Source of the DNA: Labyrinthula sp. Ha
Taxonomy: Eukaryota; Sar; Bigyra; Labyrinthulida; Labyrinthulaceae
Assembly (NCBI GenBank): GCA_015227615.1
Contig: JAALGZ010000007.1
Location: 1,240,001 to 1,304,000, forward strand
Direction of reading: 5' to 3'
DNA: 64,000 nucleotides
The position numbers and the translations under genes are program-made. Of the stretch, positions 1 to 13,000 are shown piece by piece; positions within the stretch are counted from its first letter, which is position 1, and each line of letters starts with the position of its first letter. The notes beneath the pieces were generated by a model. The model saw nothing but the letters and a program-made list of their open reading frames with translations, had not been told where the DNA came from and made no database searches.

Positions 1-3000
1 TTAAGAATGATACTATCTTCTGACATAGAGGGCATGGATGAGGACCTTATGTAACTTAATATCTATATTCTGGTTGCTGTCATAGATATCGTTACTGATA
101 AAGGAACTCCGGACTATAAATAGGAAGCATTATGACGTTGGAAACTCAAAGCTGTTTTAGTTATATTAATCAATTTCTATCATATCTATAATCCTTCCGG
201 CTCCTAGTTACTTGGTCAAGTACTTCAGACATTCTTAATGAAGACTTTTCTAACTTTATTCTTGCGTCGATCCTCATTCCCGGTTATAGTATAACATTTA
301 TGGTTATAGAGAGGTTAAGACACCTCAAAATAGTTACCTTATGAATATATACAATTTTTAGAATAGAAAATTAGAGATTTTTACAATTCCAATTGTTCAA
401 ATTTCTCGGATCAACTAAAAATCTCTGCAACCTCTAATGTCGTAGTTTTTTTTGATGTTTGCTCAATTTTTTCCAGATTAGGTTGTGCACTAGGTAAATT
501 CAATTGCCGGGGCTCACAATATGTCTTTGTTAGGAAAATAATCATTTAAACTGGTATTTCTTTTTAATTTAATGAACATCAAAAAATCTATACATTAAAT
601 ATTGCAGTCACATATTCCAGAGCTCAACTGAATTTTGAAGATTTCTGCTCATTAGATTGATCAAATCTAGCGGGTAAATGTAGCTTCTCCTTTTGTAGCA
701 AGAATTCTAAAACAAAAGAATTTGAATATATGGGAATTAATTATTATTAAAGAATTAACCTGCACATATATGCTGACTCTTAATTTCATATCACGTGATG
801 TTATCAAGTTATGACAGAAAATCGTTTCAAAGCTTTGAGCACATGATGCAACAATAACGTTATTTGGAGAAGAATAAACAAGGATTCGTGCAGTAAAAAT
901 TGATGAGACTGTTCATGGGGTTTTGCATCAAACTAAGAGCGTCTTGAAGGGTGGAAATGACATCTCTTTTTAATACTTATCTAAAGAATGCATTTTCCAT
1001 CGTTGATAAAATTTACAAAATTAAATTCGCAACATTGCAGAAAATATGTTAAACCTTTGGCTAACAATTAATTATGTATCAAGATTCATTAAAATGTCAT
1101 CTAATATATTTCTCAGAAAAGATCATAACCAAGTCAACATATGATAACTTTGTATAATACATGAAGTAAAGCAGTAAATAGCAATCGTTTGTATACCTAT
1201 TTCCATGTTTTAAGAACTTTTATTGGATGTTTCACCAGAATATTCATCTTATGGGTGAGTTTTTAAGATGAAAAATTACAAATGACATGGACATACTTCA
1301 ATTTTCTCTATAGCATTTTCTTTAAAGTTCACAATATGTATATTTTAAATGAAAAATATATATTTAGAAACATCACCGGTTGTCAAACCATACTTTAGGA
1401 TTAGGCTATTATCATTGCAATTTTCGCGGAGGGTTTATGTTGCTGTTGTACTTATAGATTAGGGGGAGAATGTTTTGTGTTAATGTTTATACAAGGATTG
1501 GCCAGTTATTACTATGGTCACTAAGAAAAAAACTTGAAGAACTTTTACAGAAAATACTTAATTCTGACAAATTTCTACGATATGAGCAAATATTTGATTT
1601 TTCCATGATCTTTGAGCGGAAACAACCCTCTTTTCATCCTATTAAAATATGTATCTGATTTAGAAGTTTTAATTTTATATTCCAAACTTTATATGTACTT
1701 AATTTGTACATTGCTTTGAAGGATATTAAGGGTATTTTCTTGTAAGCAATAAATAATATTTGGCGAATTTGTGAACCTTGCAGAATCCGCTCCTATGAAT
1801 CCGAGCCATTGCATTTATAGAATATGAGCGTTTGTTTTAGTATCAAGAGAACATAGAAATACTAAAAAATGAAGGAAGAATCCAGTAGAATGTAATTTAC
1901 TATCAAAAAAATGTAAATATTAATTTACTCTTGGTGTATTTATTTGGTAAAAGCATAACTATTACATGTCTGTGAAACAAATCTCAAGTATTGGCTAAGT
2001 GTATAGTTTGCATTTACTCTTACTTTCCACATTTTTTATGTAAAAATATAATACCAAAAATTCTTGAAATATCTAAAATATGTTTTAACTGGCTTATTAT
2101 CGCGTTTCAACTTTACTAAATGATAAGAGTAGTTTTCAACTAACATATACAAAATTATTTATTTAAGAAAATGATTTATAAGAGTAAAATATAAGTGTAC
2201 ATCAATCTATCTAGCTTTTGAATTAACCCAGTAGGATGAGCATAAAAATATTATGAAAAAAATGCGGTTTCGAGTTCAACTTTGATAAAAAAATACTATA
2301 TCTCGCTTAAATAACTTGATCGTATTGTATCCGCTAAAAAACTTATGCTATGATATACTCTGACTCATCTTGTATGCATCTAGACATTTTATTTTGGGTT
2401 TCCTGTTGAAAAAATTGTCACAAACATCTTCTAATTCTTCTAACGTTTTCATTGTATTTGGAAATTATTTTTTGAGGTTCCTAACGATTTCAAAACGTTC
2501 ATAACCACATGTGTTACTTGGACATTGAGACATATTACACATTTGTAATTTAAGATGAATCACAGAACTTGAATTGACTCATTACATAATCTAAAAATAT
2601 ACCTATGAGATGTGCTAAGTATTTGCTTTAGTAAGGCTTAGTTGGTTGGGTTCATATAGGTAAGAGTTGTACCTCTCCAATAAATTTATACATGAAACAT
2701 TTTTAAGTACCTTGAGTCAGATAAGAAGTTAGATCATTTTCTTTAACATTATTACTTACTAGTTTAAACATATAAAGAAGAAAAGGACTGCCACTTTAAT
2801 TGTTGATTTTATAAGAAACATAATTTTATTTTGATATGCAGGACCTCTATGTAGGGTATATGAATCCTAAGAACAGGGTTCGTTCATTTAATAATCAATT
2901 TTGGACTAGGTTATATAATTCATATATGTGATAGAGCAAAAGTAATATTCTATATTATGGATGAAAATATGCATTAATTAAGAAGCAAGTTAAGATTATA

Positions 3001-6000
3001 ACAACGTGAATAAATGGAATTAAATCATCTGTATCAATTTTTAAGGACACTTGAAATTTAAACTAATAAAAGTTCGTGAGCATAATATTTTGATAGAGAG
3101 GGTTCGCAGATTTTGGAACAAAGAACTTTAATGACTGTGTATGTTAAAAGGTTTTTGTAAGAGAAAACTTGAAACTAGAATTGGCAATATTCTAAATACC
3201 TCGTACCAACAGCGCCATGTAGGTTCATGGTCTTAATCTCACTCTCTTCGGAACATAAATATCTTTGAAATGAATATAAATGCAGAACAGTTGAAACCCG
3301 TACAATACTTACCAAGTAAACATACACCCTAGATACTATTGTGAGTCTCACAAATGGTATAAAATCAGGATAAAGATCACAAGCAGTATTAGGTGGCAAT
3401 GAAGCTTTATGAAATAAAAATTTAAAACTTTCGCAATTTGGAAGAGCAAACTTTCGTAATATAAAAATTCCTGTATATTATAGAGGGGTCTAAGAGTTAT
3501 GCATTGTGGAAAGCGATGTTTGTGCTATTAACGAATTTAAGAATTAATACAGATCACAACAAGCTACCACCTGAAATCCTGCTTCTAGGTTTCCGGTTAA
3601 AGTAAAATACATTCCCTAGAAAAAAACTAAATTCCAAATCTTCACAAATATTAGTATAGTAATCTATTTCCAGAAGCTTTCATTCCATTGATAATCCACA
3701 GGCTCTAACAGAGGAATTTTTATGATTACGTACACACCGATTTCTGGTCTAATATAGTTACTAGCTATATTAACCGGGTAGAAAGATTAAGATCATGCGA
3801 AAATTTGTTTGAGCTTAAATGTCCTCGATAAATAATATATTCTGTCAGAGATATATTCTGCTGAGAAAATCGAGTGCTCTTGCCCTAGTGTCGATTTTGA
3901 TTTTTCTCTACGTGAATATACCAGGTTTTATTGCATAACTTCGTAAAAAAAGTTTTTTGTCCACCATGAGCTTCAGTAGGTTTTTGTTCGCAGAAAGATA
4001 GCGCATAGCGCTTAGATAACATGACGAGAAGAATAAGAAATTTATGGTTCATGTATGCGCATAGGACAGTTGCACTGAAACTGGAAAGCCCGAGTTCGTC
4101 TAATATTTATAAATGAATAAACAAGGGTGTTAGCACTTCCAAGTTCCTCCCTACTATTTGGATGGAGATATCATAAAATGAAGAACTAATTCATCCCAAA
4201 GGTTTTAGTATCTCAATTATTTCGCAGCTATAGCAGATCATATGAAACCCATACTCCCACCTTGGTTTTGTAGCAGCGATTACAGAGTTTAAATTCTGCT
4301 GAAAAAATTGCCGTGATATCATGTTGGAACACTTCATCAACTATCGTTAGAGACCTAAGTACTTAAGTATGGACATGCTCTTAGACTCTTATGGGAACTT
4401 CTTATCACCAGAATTAAAATTTTCATTTACAGCACAAACAAACATTTTAAGTGTATATGTTTTTTGGCTGGTTTCAAGCATAAATTTGTAAGGTAGATAA
4501 TGTATTAATATTAGATAATTAATGCTTACCAAGCATCTATAAATATTATTAGAGTTTAGATATCACATGTTGTGAAGAAAAGTGATTTCTTGCTTGGTAC
4601 TTATTAATTAAAACTTTTTGGCAGAAGTAGAATCCAGTTGAATGAACTCTTCTAGTTTAATAGTTGAATAGAATACTTTAAGTGGTATAAGATAAGCAAG
4701 TATACAAATTAAAAATTTCCTACATATAAAGGTATATCCACCTAGTAAAGTAACTACGGAATATAGTAAATATCAAGAATATTTTTTATGATGCCTGTCA
4801 CATGTTGTAAAATTGTGAATTGAAACTGAATGGCTAATCGGTTTGGAATTGCCATTTCCCAGTGACAAGATGTATGTAGGTGAATTTGAACTCTGCAACC
4901 ACATCAGTCTTGAAAGATTTCTTTCTGCCATACAATGTCTCAACCTCTCAAGCTGTTAATAATTTACTGCTAATAGAATAAATGATTTAGGTACTAGTTT
5001 CTGAAAAGCTACAACGGAGGTGGAAAGGTATGTTTAGGCAAATTCAGTTTCACATGAAGTTTGAGTAGAGAAACTCTGTTGGTCTACTATATTTGAGTTC
5101 TCATTGATTTGATAAATATAGATATTTGGTTTCAGATGATGTATATCGAACTTGGTATTTACGTTATGAAAATTCTTAAGCCCACCATTCAGTACTAATA
5201 TATGATGAGGATATTAGTTTTCTATCAATCGGTTAGAATATCGCGAATGTTAAATCATCTATCTCACACTGCTTACAAAATTAAATTTCTTCCTGTGATA
5301 GCCATGTATATATTCTACCAATTCCAAAATGAAAGAATTCCTATTTCAATGATAATTTCTTGATTTCTTAACAACATTCCATCTTCTGATCAGGATCTGA
5401 CACACAGAATTAAATTATGAACTTCATCTACTAGTTTTTGCTTCAGGTTTATCCTGCATTAAAGGTATGAACTTTTCTGTCGTAGCAGACCACCAGCAAA
5501 TGATATTGGTTTCTAACGTTGGTGGTCAACCTCCTGAGCTGAGAAGAGAAATAATTTTTTTTGCTTGCACAATATCGAAGGTTAAGGTGCTGAAACACTA
5601 TTATCCTTGATAGCTCTTATTTAGCAATATCCAGGGTTGAGAAGAGTTTAATATGGCTTCTCGCTGAGACTGTAACTATCTTTGAGATATATTTTTTGGC
5701 AACTAGGATAAGGAGAAAGTTTCAAAGTGAGTTTGAGTGATAAAAAAGAACGTATGACAGTCAGTCGATAAATAAAATATTAGTTGAGACCATGATCTCC
5801 TTAGTTACTGAGTTTAAATGTAGCATTATCTCAGTACCACAACCAAAATGGAAAATTTTCGGGGCATATGATAGGTTTTTTCGAACTGACTCCTTTTTGA
5901 AAGTCTTCTATTTAAAAATAGGGTGTTAACAGTACGCTGAGTTACATATAGGTTAAGAAATATTAATCTTTTCAATCTATTCAAGAAAAACTCTCGAAAG

Positions 6001-7480
6001 GCTAGGGAATCTTCGAGGTTTCTTCGAATTCCCAAAATTGTATTCAAGTTAGCATGAGAGTCCATAATTTATCAAGGAAAGATCTCTTATGGGCCACCTA
6101 GCTGTTTACCATTTAGAATCAAATATTTAATAAAATGAAGGATCTTTCAAGATGTTTTCTTAGAATTAGAGGTCAACAAATAATAGAACTATATGGGACA
6201 CAAAGAAAAGATGTACAATTTTGTTGTCATATACACAACAGACCATCTGTCTTTCTCATCAAGAACGTTTTAGTCGTTTTGGTTTGATATTTGAAAAAAC
6301 ATAAACTCGGATATATTCTTGTATCTGATTGATAAGATTAAATTTCATATAGTAGCAGTAATATTGGAGATCCACATATGCATTTCATAACACTGGGCAA
6401 TACTCTTCTTGAAAATATCCTACTTATAAACTACTTTGAGAAGTTCAACCTGCTAATTCAACATACAAAATATGTTCCTTAAAGAAGATGAATGTTCAAC
6501 GCACAAACGATGAGTTTAACTAACATAAAAATCTCTAATATCAGCTATTCTTTTCCTTATTTCTTAGTCTAGAACATTTTTCCTAGATCGGGTATTTTCT
6601 CTAGTGAAGGTAAAGCATTTAAGTTTAACTACTGTGAAAAAAAGTTCAAAAGGGAGCAGAAGGCATATGTTCTCGATGAATTTTATTTGGATTCGCAGAT
6701 TATCGATCTTCCTTAAGCTTAAACCTTCATTAACTAAGAGTTCGTGTAAATAAACCTCTTATTCTTATAGCAATTGGGCTAAAGCGCGGGCAAAGAATAT
6801 TTGTGAAGGAAAGGAAATGCACATACTTCCCAATGAGACTTAGCCAACAATAAAAGACTCTGTTCACCAAGAACATAATATTTACAATATTTTTAGTTTT
6901 TTTTGCCTCTTTTCTAGGTTTTCTTAAGAATTGAGCGATTACCTAACCAACGGTTTTAATATGAACAGAATGCATGAATACGAAATAAGAACAAAAAAGA
7001 AATAGTAATCTCAAAAGGTTTTTTGAGTTAGGTTCTTAGCCTTAAATGAAAGTATACATATAAATCTAAAATTTTTATTCTTTTCAAGAGCTGCAAGAAC
7101 TCTAGCCTGGGTTCAGTGACCTACATAATATTGCCTGCTCACATCACAAGAGCGGGCTTGGTTCCTGAACTAAGAAATACTAAGGATAAAAACTTTTAAA
7201 TTAAGTATCGACAGCTCCTTGAAATTCGTTCTTTGAGAAAACTACCCATCTGAACTATACTCTTTCTCAAGAAGCTATATAATGCAGTTTTCACGTTTGT
7301 TTTTAGTCCTTGCTTGTGGCGTAAACAGAGGGCACAGTATAATTATAAAAATGATTAATATATTTAAGAAAATTCTCCGCATTCAGGAGGTTCACTTTAT
7401 ATTGATTTCAGGTTTCAGGCAAAAAGCCAAAGGCTCTTCACTTCGTTACTCCTTCCACAGAGCTTTATCTTACCGCTCTT
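1..7480. other. AT-rich gene desert
   Basis: I see no gene here. Open frames are short (under about 80 codons), have no recognisable domains and no conserved-looking splice partners. The sequence is AT-rich and not obviously tandem-repetitive. No tRNA, transposase or long inverted repeat was recognised. Diverged repeats could be present but cannot be identified without comparison to the rest of the genome. Confidence 0.6.
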
Positions 7481-7481
7481 T

Positions 7482-7550
7482 TACTTCCGCGATTCGAACC
7501 TATATCTACACGAGCTAAATTCTAGCAAATTGCCAACTACACCAAGAGGA
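7482..7550 (-). repeat. tRNA-like relic or SINE head with pol III boxes
   Basis: On the minus strand, TGGTGTAGTTGG at 7544-7533 fits the A box and GGTTCGAATCG at 7500-7490 fits the B box, at tRNA-like spacing (44 nt). The flanks do not fold into a proper acceptor stem, the T stem has mismatches and no clean anticodon stem forms. It is therefore more likely a tRNA pseudogene or the head of a tRNA-derived SINE than a working tRNA. It lies about 70 bp upstream of the TMEM14-like gene. Confidence 0.35.
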
Positions 7551-7621
7551 GCATATTCAACTATACATATTTATACTAAATATCACAAAAAGAGGAAAAT
7601 TACTTCGTATTAGAAGAAATC

Positions 7622-7983
7622 ATGAGTAAAGTTACGGGCGAGGCACATATCCCACTAGGAATGTCTGTAGTTCTTTACGTAGGTGGAGCTCTTGGATACA
7701 CAAAATCTAAGAGTGTCCCTAGTCTAATTGCTGGTATTACCTTTGGTACAGGCTTTGTTGCCGCAGGTTACTTAATTTCAAAGTATCTTTTGCTGTTCTC
7801 TTATTGCAAAGAGGGGAAGGTAAGCAAGGGCATGGGCTAGGACTTGGCCTCGCTAGTATTTTAACCTTAGCTATGGGAGCAAGATACTCAAGAAGTAAAA
7901 AACTAATGCCTGCAGGAATTGTTGCTGGCACGAGTGGGTTAGCAACAGCTTACCACGGGGTAAAACTGACTCAATGGTGGTAA
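7622..7983 (+). CDS. TMEM14-family small membrane protein
   Basis: Two exons, 7622-7782 and 7812-7983, give 110 aa. They are separated by a 29-nt GT..AG intron, and removing it restores the family frame. The protein is almost entirely hydrophobic, with about four membrane segments. It carries the family hallmarks: a SLIAGITFG segment in the first half and a MGARYSRSKKLMPAGIVAG segment in the second, matching the usual R(F/Y)xxSxKxMPAG signature. Length matches TMEM14 (UPF0136), proteins of mitochondrial inner membrane or chloroplast envelope; vertebrate TMEM14C helps move protoporphyrinogen for haem synthesis. The substrate here cannot be told. The start is the first ATG in the frame. The gene is convergent with the SH3-PX-FKBP gene, with 93 bp between the stops. 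Confidence 0.85.
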
Positions 7984-8076
7984 CCAAGGGGAACGTGAAG
8001 TCCTTATTTTTCAGCATATAGACAAGATAAGCGCCTACATCATATATTTATATAAGACCCTACCACAACTACTATT

Positions 8077-10007
8077 TTAGCGGCGCCCACCTTTCTTCTT
8101 TCTAATGTTCTCTTGGACAACTGGCCGTGCAATCCCAACACTAAACACTTGATTCCTGGGCTGTTTGAATCCTTGGTTACCTCCCTTTTGTGTCATACTC
8201 GCTAGTTCAATATCATACACCAGATAACAATTTTCAGGAATTTCAGGAGGGCTTCCAACACTTCCATAGCCCCTTGATGGCGCTACTACAATCCTTATTT
8301 TTCTTCCAATGGCAACGCTTGATTGATTTAGCGCAAGTTCTAGTCCCTCATTAACTTCGTTGCTTCCAAGTAATATATTTAGTTTATATCCACTGACACC
8401 AGCAGCCCCCTGTGAAACACCTTCAGGAGGTGCCTCTAACTTATCGCTGGATGCAAACTCCTTCAACATCAGCTTCTGGGGATCCCATACAAACGCGTCA
8501 TATTTCGCAATAACTTCATATCCATTTCTGTTACCTACATTTGTTTGCTGGTATGGAATAAAAGTTCCCGTTCCGGGTTCTAACAGAGTTACCCCATACT
8601 TTCGTAGTTCGTCAAACGCCCTGATATCTGTAAGGGTGAAATCTCCAATATTCTTCCGAGGTCTCGCGGGACCGGTAGCAATTTCAGTACCCCCACTTTT
8701 CTCTGCAAACCTGTTCTGCCCTCCATTACTTCTCATTGTATTAGTGTTTCTTGATGAATAAATCTGAGAGCTGCTCTTGTCCTTTCCTCTTCTTTTCTTT
8801 TTACGACGTGTCTTACCCCCATTTTTGCCATTACCTTTATCATTCTTTAGCTGACCCATCTTACTTTCATCAATGATATAGGCGGATGTGGAGGGAAACA
8901 AACCACTCTGACCATCTGATTTTTCTCCATACCACCATCCTTCATAATCAGTCTGTTGACTAGTAACCAAAAAATATTCCAACTCATCTAAACTGATTTC
9001 GACATCATCTTGCTGTGACCATTTAAACTTGACCTGTGCAAGCCAACCATTAATTCTCTATACAATTATATAAAAACAGAACAACTACCTCACCCTCACC
9101 GTCTGGTTCGTTTCTAAATACGGGTTGAGCTGTCCGATAATTATAGTTGTAACGCAACGCATCAAGGACCTTGCTTCGAATTATATTGACATTATCATTC
9201 TTTAGTAATTTCAAGGCATTCTCTCTTCCTCTGGCTGGGATTTGCTGGGTTAGTTTCTGCTTTGTAAGGTCTGCCCATGTAATCAACATCAAGTCAAACA
9301 AAGCCCTTTCTCTAGTATTACGCGCCAAAAATTTAGCAAGTTTTTTGGCTCTTTGTTTTGCCTGGTAGGTTGTCAGAGGAATTTCATCAGCCCACCTTGG
9401 AGGTAACGACTTGGTTACTAAATTTTCATATCCGGGGAAAACGGTTAACATGGAATGAAAAAGATGACGAAAATCAACCATCGATTTTTCGGCAGACAAT
9501 CTTTGGCCATTTGCTTTGGTAGTAATTTCGACCACAAACAAAGCAGCTGTCCTTTTTTGGCGTTTGAACTCTTTAAAGACTACTGAAACCTTTTTAATTT
9601 GTTCATTTGGTCTACTTCTTTCTGCATTTGGATATTGGGAAGTTTTCTTCCTTCTCCGAGTGTTTGTAGATGCACTGTCATCAAAATTATAGTTTGGAGG
9701 TAGGCCGTTCACTTTTTGCACTCGATTTGCAGGAAAGTATCCAACTGGCCCTCCACGAGCCAGCTTACCTTGCCACCATTCCCCATCCTAAAGATAAGCC
9801 ACAAAAAGTAAGTTTACTTCTTGTAAGAGTTCAAGATAGTCCCCCTCATAAAAACTTATTTCGTCTCTGTCTTGGGCCACATAACTAAGAAAAGTTATGT
9901 CCAGCAATATAAATCAAAAACTTTGTTTCGTAACCCACTTTCTGGGTCAATCTCCTCGAGAACGAAAAAATTATGTACTTAAAGATGGCCTTTAAATAAC
10001 TAGGCAT
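8077..10007 (-). CDS. SH3-PX-SH3-FKBP fusion scaffold protein
   Basis: Four exons (10007-9979, 9884-9818, 9787-9089, 9057-8077) give 591 aa. Introns are 94, 30 and 31 nt, and all frames join exactly. Domains in order: SH3-1 (about 2-57; ALFDY-equivalent LKAIFNYVAQ, then WW and GYFPANRV), PX (about 98-205; has the FRHLF and LPPRW regions), SH3-2 (about 268-327; EGWWYGE, SGLFPSTSAYI), a Lys/Arg-rich linker (about 348-360) and a C-terminal FKBP-type peptidyl-prolyl isomerase domain (about 420-552; RGYGS, PPEIPEN, YDIEL). SH3-PX combinations act as membrane-bound scaffolds for Rho GTPase and kinase or NADPH-oxidase assembly (Bem1, Scd2, p47phox), with PX binding phosphoinositides. An FKBP tail on such a scaffold is not an arrangement I know. 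The start ATG sits in a tiny first exon and was chosen because it completes SH3-1. Architecture is well supported; the role is inference. Confidence 0.85.
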
Positions 10008-13000
10008 TGACCACAAGTGTCTTAGCTTTATCTGAAGTAGTGTCGTTCAGTTAGGCTGGGTTTCCAATGAGTAATTCCAAGAGTAGACTTCCTTTACTTT
10101 ATGCTTCTGAATCGCTTGAATTTCTCAACGGATTTATTAACTGTTAATGGACCGAATTTGATGCCGCTACTTTGAACCAGAAATGTTATGATTCGGTTTA
10201 ATATTGAAACATGAAACCTCACAAAAGAAGATACAAAGATGTTGAAGAAAACTACAAAGATTGAAAGATGATTTGGTCATACTATCAAACTTTCTTGCTC
10301 GTCTGGACTTTATCTTTTTTCAAAATTAACTGGGCAAGCATTGCCTTGCCTATAGGTGTGTGCCGATATAGATACTCCTTTAAGAAAACTTCATCTACTC
10401 GGGAGATCCCTTCGAGTAGTCTGGAACCTTAATAAAGGACTAGGGAACTAATTCAAGCATTAGGCAAGTAAACTGAAGTGTCTCGGGCGAGATCCTCGTA
10501 GAACAAAAGGAAGCTAGGTACCTTAGTCAGAAGATATTGATGTAATACAGAAAAGGTCAAAAGTGGCTTTAAGAGTCTTTTCATACTCAGGTTCGAAAAC
10601 ACTAAGGTTTAGGTTTGTACTTGGAAGTCGTTATTCAAGAAAATTTACTCACCTGGCTCTTTTGTGTTATTTTCTTGGTTTGTATTTATTAGATTATCTG
10701 TCGATAGTTAGTGATGCCTTAATTTAAAAAAAATATTGTGCGACTGTTGATACTGGTAATTCATATCGATAAGCAATAACCGATAAATCTAATAGGACCT
10801 ATTTATTATCAGTATTTAATACACTAAGTGAAGGTGCTTCACATTGATATACCTAAAACCAATAAACAGCCTCCACCCACATATGTTTTGATTAGTTGAT
10901 CCTTACCTCTGTACCTGTTTGCAGATCTTTATTGGTTGCTTTGAGTTCAATCTGAGATCTAGTAGTTTGCATGAGAAGCTCTGAGGCTTCTTAGTACTAC
11001 CTGAATCACTTTCAATGTCTTGTTCAGTGAAATAGATGGTATTAATTAGCATATTGAAAGAATTGACAAAAAATCTAAGGCCAATCCGATTTCATCCGGT
11101 GTGAAGGTTACGTAGCTTCAGTGATCCAGAAGATATTTGTATATCCAAAGACATGTGAAGATTGAGAGAAAATTCAAGTGTTTTCCATCCCAAGTATGTC
11201 TCAATAAAGCTTCTGCTCTCTACCTTCTGATTGAAACAAAAGTCTTCTCCACTGGTCTCACTGGTTCTACTAAGCTTCATTCTACAAAGTCTCATGGATG
11301 CAAGTTTTCTAGTTGAAACAACCTTTTCATGGAGAGGAAGTGTGGTAGATGTCATGTAAACTAAGAATAATTGCTAGAACTTTAGTGTAAATTGACCTTA
11401 TTAAGATTGCTTTAGATTACACCTTTATTTGGATGTCATTTTTGGTTTTAGCAGCAGGAACTTTTTCTCCTAAACTAGCCCTGGTCAAGATACTATTAAG
11501 TTTGCCAGTGAATTGATTTATTTTTGAGTGGATCATTCATAGTGAGAGTGAAATCCAGTTTTTGTACGTATTGTCAAGTTATCTTTCAGTCTAGGTACGT
11601 GCTAAGAATCCATTTTATATCATTAAAGTCATCCACTCTTTGGTATGTCCAATAAATATAATAAATTTCACAGACAATGCTCATTTAGCATAGTGTCTAC
11701 AATTTATGTCCTTCACAATAATATGTGGTCACTGGATTATTGTCTTTAGTCAACTTATTATTTTAGTTGTGCAGCTACCCTAGGCTTGTTGATGTGAAGA
11801 GAGCTCAAAAAAACTTCTCTGACATTGTATAATGTAGTATGTTGGCAACCTGTGATTTAATTTACCTTAATCAACAAGCGATGTTTCGGTGAGTTGAAGG
11901 CTCAGATACTTTAATGATTGGTCGAAGCTTCATTCACAATTATCTAGTGAGACTTGAAATGGGAAGGTAATTGAATCCTACATTTATCGATGCAACCTGA
12001 TCGCTAGGTAAAACATGTTTAAATTTCCTTCTATATGAATGAAACTAAGCCGACATTACTTAGTTTTCAAAGGCGAGATTAAAATTAAGACTTCACCCTA
12101 AGCAAATGGAAGCTACAAGGTCAAGACATTCTGGTTTTTACCAGTGGGCGCAAAATACAAATAGAGCTGAATATGTCCTGAATAGGCTAGAAGAGAAATG
12201 CAGTTGGAGGTCAATATAAAATATGGAAAATAGGCAATGGATAAAATTAAAACGATTTATACCTATTTGTTTTAAGTGCATACCAGCTTGATACATTAAT
12301 TTATCTCTCATGTGCTGGTTTCCTTGCGACTCTGCATTGCATCCGTAAAATTAAATTTACAAAGTGGATTCTATTTGCCATATATATAGTATCAGAGTTA
12401 TGGGTCAATACCACAAGATAAAACCAAGTACACGGTTATAGAGTTGCTTCAGCCCTTACGGAGAAAAGACGTTTACCAATCTTCATTTTTTGATAACGCC
12501 TGGATCTAAAGATAATTTTTGATGGGACCTAGTTCCTACAAAATGGCAGTGACACACACCATCTATGTCTCTTAACGTCAGTGCCGTTTAAGTATTTAAG
12601 TTTCAACTCCCTTGAAAAAGGAAAAACTCATTCTAAAATTATTTTCAGTTCAAGGCTCAGAAAATGAAATCTTTTGAAGTATAGCGTATAAATGAAAGCT
12701 ACTATTATTTCGAGAACTATATTGTAAATCATGGTTGAATCAAGTATTTAGAAGTATCATCCACAGATACGTAACATCTTCTGAAAAATTAATCAGCTGA
12801 TGTTACTGAACAAACTTGACCTGACTAAGCATATATATATTGGTTGTACTTACACCACTTACTTTGATAATCTCGATACAACATTTAACAGAATGAAATA
12901 GTATTAAGGGAGGCGAAACATTGTGATGTGTGTATTCGATTTAGGTATGATATTGTTAAACTAGCAATAAAGTCTCTGGATCTAAAGCAACTTTACCTAT

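Noticed and set aside
7482-7550. Functional tRNA gene
   Set aside because: Acceptor and T stems do not pair and no standard anticodon loop forms, so it is kept only as a tRNA-like relic.
8360-8761. 133-codon plus-strand open frame
   Set aside because: It lies antisense to the well-supported SH3-PX-SH3-FKBP exon and has no domain.
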